From NCBI GenBank assembly GCA_944472155.2, contig OX235277.1, positions 32,932,804 to 32,996,803 on the forward strand: a stretch of DNA of 64,000 nucleotides, given 5' to 3'. The notes below the pieces were generated by a model. The model was not told the origin of the DNA and made no database searches. It worked only from the letters and a program-made list of their open reading frames with translations. How positions within the stretch are numbered: position 1 is the stretch's first letter; the number at the start of each line of letters is the position of its first letter. A program made the position numbers and the translations under genes. The DNA is from Trichobilharzia szidati (lineage: Eukaryota; Platyhelminthes; Trematoda; Strigeidida; Schistosomatidae). Shown piece after piece: positions 55,001-61,000 of the stretch.

Positions 55001-58000
55001 GACAGATCTGATTACTATACACATTGTAACTATATTATTGATACATAAAAAAAGATTTAGCCGATAAGAGAGCTTATTTCTACTTGTACTGCTTGTATAT
55101 CTTTGAAACTGCCTCTTTTTTTACGAACATATTAGTCGGCAAAGACACCGCTTTTCATTACACTTCCCTTCAAAGCTGTACGATCATTGTTTTGCGCGGG
55201 GGGTGGGTGGGGATACATATATATATGCAACGTTAAATTGACATTAAAGGTTATAGGTTATAGTTAGTTAGCAATAAAATAAATCAGTGTATGGTGATGA
55301 GTCATAACAAAGTGTGAGAGAAGATTGGATAATCCTACGCAATTGAGTGAGTTGACAACTAATTAGTTAAGTAACGAATGATCATTTGGCAATGATCGAT
55401 AGAAAACCAATAGAAAAAAGGACTGAAAATGGGTTACAGAAAGGAAAATTGGCACTATGCTACGACAGTAAAAGGATGCTGTACAAAATGTTTCTGAACA
55501 CAAAATTCACGTTTTTCTTTATGGAATATTAAAGCTTCGGTTTACATGAAGTAGATCTAGGCGAAATTCTTATGAACGGCTTGATTGCACTTTTATATAT
55601 GAATTTAAATGAAGTCTCTGTTGATGATGATCCTGCATGATCAAAAGTGACAATATGTTTCAGAGAATTGAGCTGTTGACTACTGTTCTGCCCTCTATTT
55701 TTGACAACCATACCGGTAAGTGTTCAGGAATGACTGACTGGCTGACTCGTTTCAATATAGGACTGAAGTGGAACAGTGCAAGTTGCCACACTCCATGCAG
55801 TACACAAAGCAAGAGAAGAGAGCATAGAGAGTTTCAAAAGAGAGATAAAAAACAGAAGTGTGAGGGGAACAGAATAGCAATATGGAAGAACAAGAGAGTT
55901 CCACTGAATACGACAAATCACCAAGAGTGAATACATCTGCGCTGTCATTGAGAAAGATTTTGAAAAATATCACGAATTGTCTCCAGTCATTGATTATTAC
56001 TATAGTGAACACTCCAACCAGTCAGAAAGTCTACACCTTCCTACGTAGATGGCTGGCTTAAACTAACTGTTATAGGTTTCATTGACCGACGAAGCCATGT
56101 TTTGGTTTGACCACCACTAGCTCATTTCCAACCGGATCCTATATCAGCTAACATTGCCCGCTGGTCGAGGAAGGTGATGGCTAGGAATGCGTAACATGTC
56201 TCAATCTATGCAGCTTCACAACCTCACTTATTGCCTTCCTCTTCTCACCCAATACTCGACGCTTAACTTCAACTTTATTCGCCCTATTATACCACCTGAC
56301 ACAGAAGACAGACACCCATAGTCAAAGACAACTAGTCTTTCCATGTCTTCCACTTTTAATGACCACGTCTCATAGCCATAAAGGAGAACGAAACGAACAT
56401 CCTTTGTTTGATAGCCAGTCGGACATGAAAAATTGTAAACGTTTACAATTTCTCATTTGTTCCCATTTTGATAGTTTGTTTTTCTCATGACATTTGGATA
56501 CTTCAAAGTGTATTACACTATTATTATTATTGCTATCACGTTCATTTCCCCTTTTAAAATCCCACTATAGAATATTTTCACAACTTTCCTTATCATTAGT
56601 CACATTATAAGAAATCACTTTCTAAATGATCGAAATTGTTTGTTTCGGCTTTTTTCGTGTGTGTGTGTGTTTGTGTGAAATTTATGTAAATATTTCTTTG
56701 GCTCAATTGGTTGTTTGTGTCACTGAATCCTCTCTCTCTCTTTTATTTATAATTCCTTTATGAAACAGTTGTGGTCTCATATCAAAATGTATGTAATCAC
56801 GTTCCATACATGTATGCATATGCCTATGCCTTGTATATTGAAGAGGTTGATAAAATGGCATAGTCTGTATAATTTATTCTTAGTTCAGTGTGTTCTACTT
56901 ACGTTTTCATTTTCTTCACATAGTAGTACTATGACAAGGTCATATTTCGTGGTGAGTGTGCACACAAGCCTGGCAAAGTTAAACTATCATAGCCATAACC
57001 ACAGTGACCTTGAACAACCCATCAGAATTCAGTTGCCAAAAAGTCACATAATTGTTGAAAAATACACTAAAAAAATATTGCGAACATAATATGATTACAC
57101 TGTATACTTATAGCTTATATCTTGTTAGAATGTCTCCCAGTCAATATACAGATGATCTATAGAGAAATCTCACCATGCTCGATATACCCATTCATCCAGG
57201 TGACTGTGGGTCATGGTACTTTAAGATCCATTGATACTTCTGACACCTACTCCTAACTTTGACCCTAAACCTTAATCTTGAAAGCCACAACCCTGCGTCG
57301 GTGGCACAGTGGTTAGGACTCTCGCCGACCATGTGCATGGTCCGGGGTTCGAATCCCTGCCGACGCACACCCGATTTCTATGTTCGGCCTGCAAAATTTG
57401 GGCTACCGATATCCATGCTGAAAATTCCATACTTGTACGAAAATACGATGTGGCATCAAGCTGTAATAAAAATTTTAAAAAATAAAATAAATATAGATCT
57501 GCAGGAAAAGTACCAAGTAAATAAGTAGAATACTGTATCTATCCTCTCCAATTCGAAAAAAGCAGACATAATATCATTCGGAATGACATTTCATAGCATT
57601 CCGTGTGTCTGGTCGGTTTTCGAAGGTCAACTTTTCAGTGACCTTGACTTTTGGCTATGATACTTTAACTTCGCCCCATAAACCTTTATAGTATTGTCGA
57701 AAATAGTCGTCGTTGGTTTGCAATCATTTCAATATATCTATATGGAAACATTCTATTCCTTAAGTTATTTATAAAAATTTCTTCTCTGATAAAGCTGTGT
57801 GTAATGGACACTTAGTAGATACATATGAGATTAAAAGGTTCATGTATCTCTTCCAACAGTCTTACTGAATTTTTTCTTTGGTTTAAATTCTCATTTCGTA
57901 ATGTCACCTGATATCTTTTATGCGTGTTGGTATTTTTATGTAGATTTCAATCTTAGCCACTCATCGCCTGGTTTAATCATTATATTGATTTTTGTGACAC

Positions 58001-61000
58001 AATCCAATCATTTACGATCTGGAAAAAAAAGAAACTGACGAATCTATACCAATCTTCAAATGTTGGTTTACAGCGGTTTGATTGGTTTCGGTATTGATCA
58101 CAAACTGACTTTAGTTAGAGAAAAACTGTTGCATCCCTATTTAAGACTATTCAGGAGTACGCACCGATGACACACCCCACTATGGATCGAACCTAGTTCG
58201 TTGACTATTCACCCACTGGGACGCAATTCACTGACCCCTGAACTCTGACTTCTATTATTTCGCGATATATAGCGCAATTAGTAGTCAGTGTTGTCGGCGG
58301 GTATTTGTCCTTACATCCTCCGACCCCTCTGGTTTACCCCACGCCTCAAGACTTCTCACTAGAACTTCAAACTATGTCCTCCTTGTATTCAGTCAATAAG
58401 TCCCAAGCTAGGGCGAAATAACTCTCTGATACTCCCTGGTTTTCAATGGTTCTCTGACTGATGTGTAAGTTTGTGCTCAGTCTTAGCATCCATGTATCAT
58501 TGAATGCATAAAATTTGATGGTTGTCTACCAAGCTACTCTGCCTACATATGTAAGTAGTATGTCTATACTAGTTTAAAAATACTAGTATCTTTATTCATT
58601 ATTGTGCGTCGGTGGCATAGCGGTTAGGACGCTCACCGACCATGCACATGGTCCGAGGTTCGATCCCCGGTCGACACACTCCTTTACCTCGCTAAGCCAG
58701 AAATAATGCTGGTGAAGAGGAAAGGTTGGGCATGAAGCTGGCAACCCCATCCTGTAAAGTAAACAATGCTACAGAAACTTCAAGCCTCTAGCTTGAAGCC
58801 CTATGTTCCAGTGGGGAACGCGAAGGAAAAATAAATAAAAATTTACTCATTATACGTAAAATTAGTTTCACATAATTTTAGCCGGGGGAGATATGTTTAT
58901 GTGTATATGCGGATGATATCACGAATATTCACTGAGGTGAGAGAGTCAAAAATTCAATTGCGACTTCGATTATTAAGATTGCAATCGACTGATTTTTCAG
59001 CTTGAAAATGTTGAGAGACTCAAGTGAATATTTTGGATGCATATAACGCTATAATACCCCTGTGATTCATTGATTGACATGGTTAGTTGGATACTAGTCA
59101 TGTCAACGATTAGTGCTTCCAAGCCAGGTTGAATTGATTGGAACATTGAATTAAGTGAATAATTGTTGGTTTCAGTTAGCTCTTCTTTAGGCTTAAACTT
59201 CCTGTGCGGAACTATTAAGTGACCCAAGCAAAATTACTCAATGGGGGACGATAGCAGAGAATGTGGATATTGTAGTGGTGATTACAGTAAACCCGAAAAA
59301 TTATTATTACAATATCAGCCATCACATTATGTAAAGTATTTTTCAACATTCAGATTCTGTTTATGTAATACCTTCACTGACTAGTACTCACTTTTATTAT
59401 ATTACTATGCTTTGTAGGGGTTTTGTTATGCTTTGAAGTCACATTGTCTTTTAGAGAGGCTGTCATCCGTGATCTACATAATTGTACAACTTAACACATT
59501 TTTATTTAATAAATTACTTTGATTAGCAGATATTTTATGTTTGTATGAAGAGCTTTCAATATTAGATGATGGTTGGAGGCAATCGGCAGGAGGCCTTGAA
59601 CCTAGGTTTCGTGCTAGTTGGCACTCACTAGTCGTCAGCAAGGCGTATCTGCAACTGTCTTGAAGGAACTCATATTCCCTGTCTGAGATTCGAACCCACA
59701 TCACCCACTACACACCCCACTACTTACTAACTAGTGTCCAGTCAAAGTATCCAATGCAATCCTACAGGAGGTCAATTGGGAACCTGAAAAGCTCAGTGGT
59801 AACGTCTCTGACTGACTGCAGCACTGGGTGACGCGGGTTTGAATCTCAGACAGGGAATATGAGTTCCTTCAAGGCAGTTGCAGATACGCCTTGCTAACAA
59901 CTGGTGAGTTCCAACTAGCACGAAACCTGGGTGGAAGGCTTCCTACCGATTGCCTCCAACCATCTAATATCAAAAATTAAGAGTGCACCGTGATGGCGAA
60001 CCACCTAGCATGGTGGCCACATTGCAAACTTGACTGATAGAATTCAGTCTGCACCAAAGATAGAACTAGACACATTACACCAGTTACTGACTAGTGTTCA
60101 ATCAAAAGAAGGGACTTTCTATGTCAGTTGGCTTTGAAACATCTATGTAGCATGCGTACTTATGTTGTTTTAAAATATGCGCAGAAACAATTATTTTCTA
60201 GTGTCGAAATAAACAAATAGAAATCGACACAAATAACTGTATAATAGATTCATTGGATTTTTATGATTTAGCAATTGGTGTTTCAGTTGTAGAACGTTTG
60301 CCAGTTAAGTGGATAGGATTCCCAGCGGATATACTGTATAAACCTCGTCCATTCTCCAATAAGCCGCTGACATGAGCAAAGGTGTGAACTGAATAGCCAC
60401 AAAACCACCAACGAGGAATACGAGGAACGGGATAAAAATTATTGCTCATAATTCCTAAAATCTCAAAATATTGCTACCCTCGGAGTCTTATTCCTCGCCT
60501 AAATTTGTATTTAATTTTAACTTTTATTTTAGTGGATGTTGGCTAACAGTGGGACCCGTCATGCGCATCTTGTCCTGTTCAGGTTGTTCCTGCGATCTCC
60601 AGTGAGTAGTTGTGTTCCTACTGAGACTCAAAAGCAATACCCACCGTCTCATGTTCCAAAGTGTGACGCGCTAGGCAAAGAGAGCCAAATGCTTTGGCGT
60701 TTTGAGCGATAGGTATTGGGTTCGAGTCTCATTGGTGGCACCATCACTCCCCGAGGGGTCGCAGGTTCATGCGGATAAAGAGTCCCAAGCAGGATGAAAC
60801 GAGCATCCTGGATTCTACCTCTAGTCCACCACCCATCATAAAATAACATCGTGTTTGTCTTAGACATTAGTCCTGGGAGACAACATTTCAACACAGAGAC
60901 CGATATGGGAAATACAAAAAATAACCTTAAAACAAATAATGTTAACTGTTTTTTATTTCTTATGAACAATTTAAACAAACATGAAATGTGAAAACAAAAA

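Noticed and set aside
54539..55024. 161-codon minus-strand frame
   Set aside because: It is the shadow of the SH3 exon on the opposite strand.
56965..57680. DNA transposon with terminal inverted repeats around the SINE at 57294
   Set aside because: The arms match only weakly over about 45 bases and no target duplication is evident.
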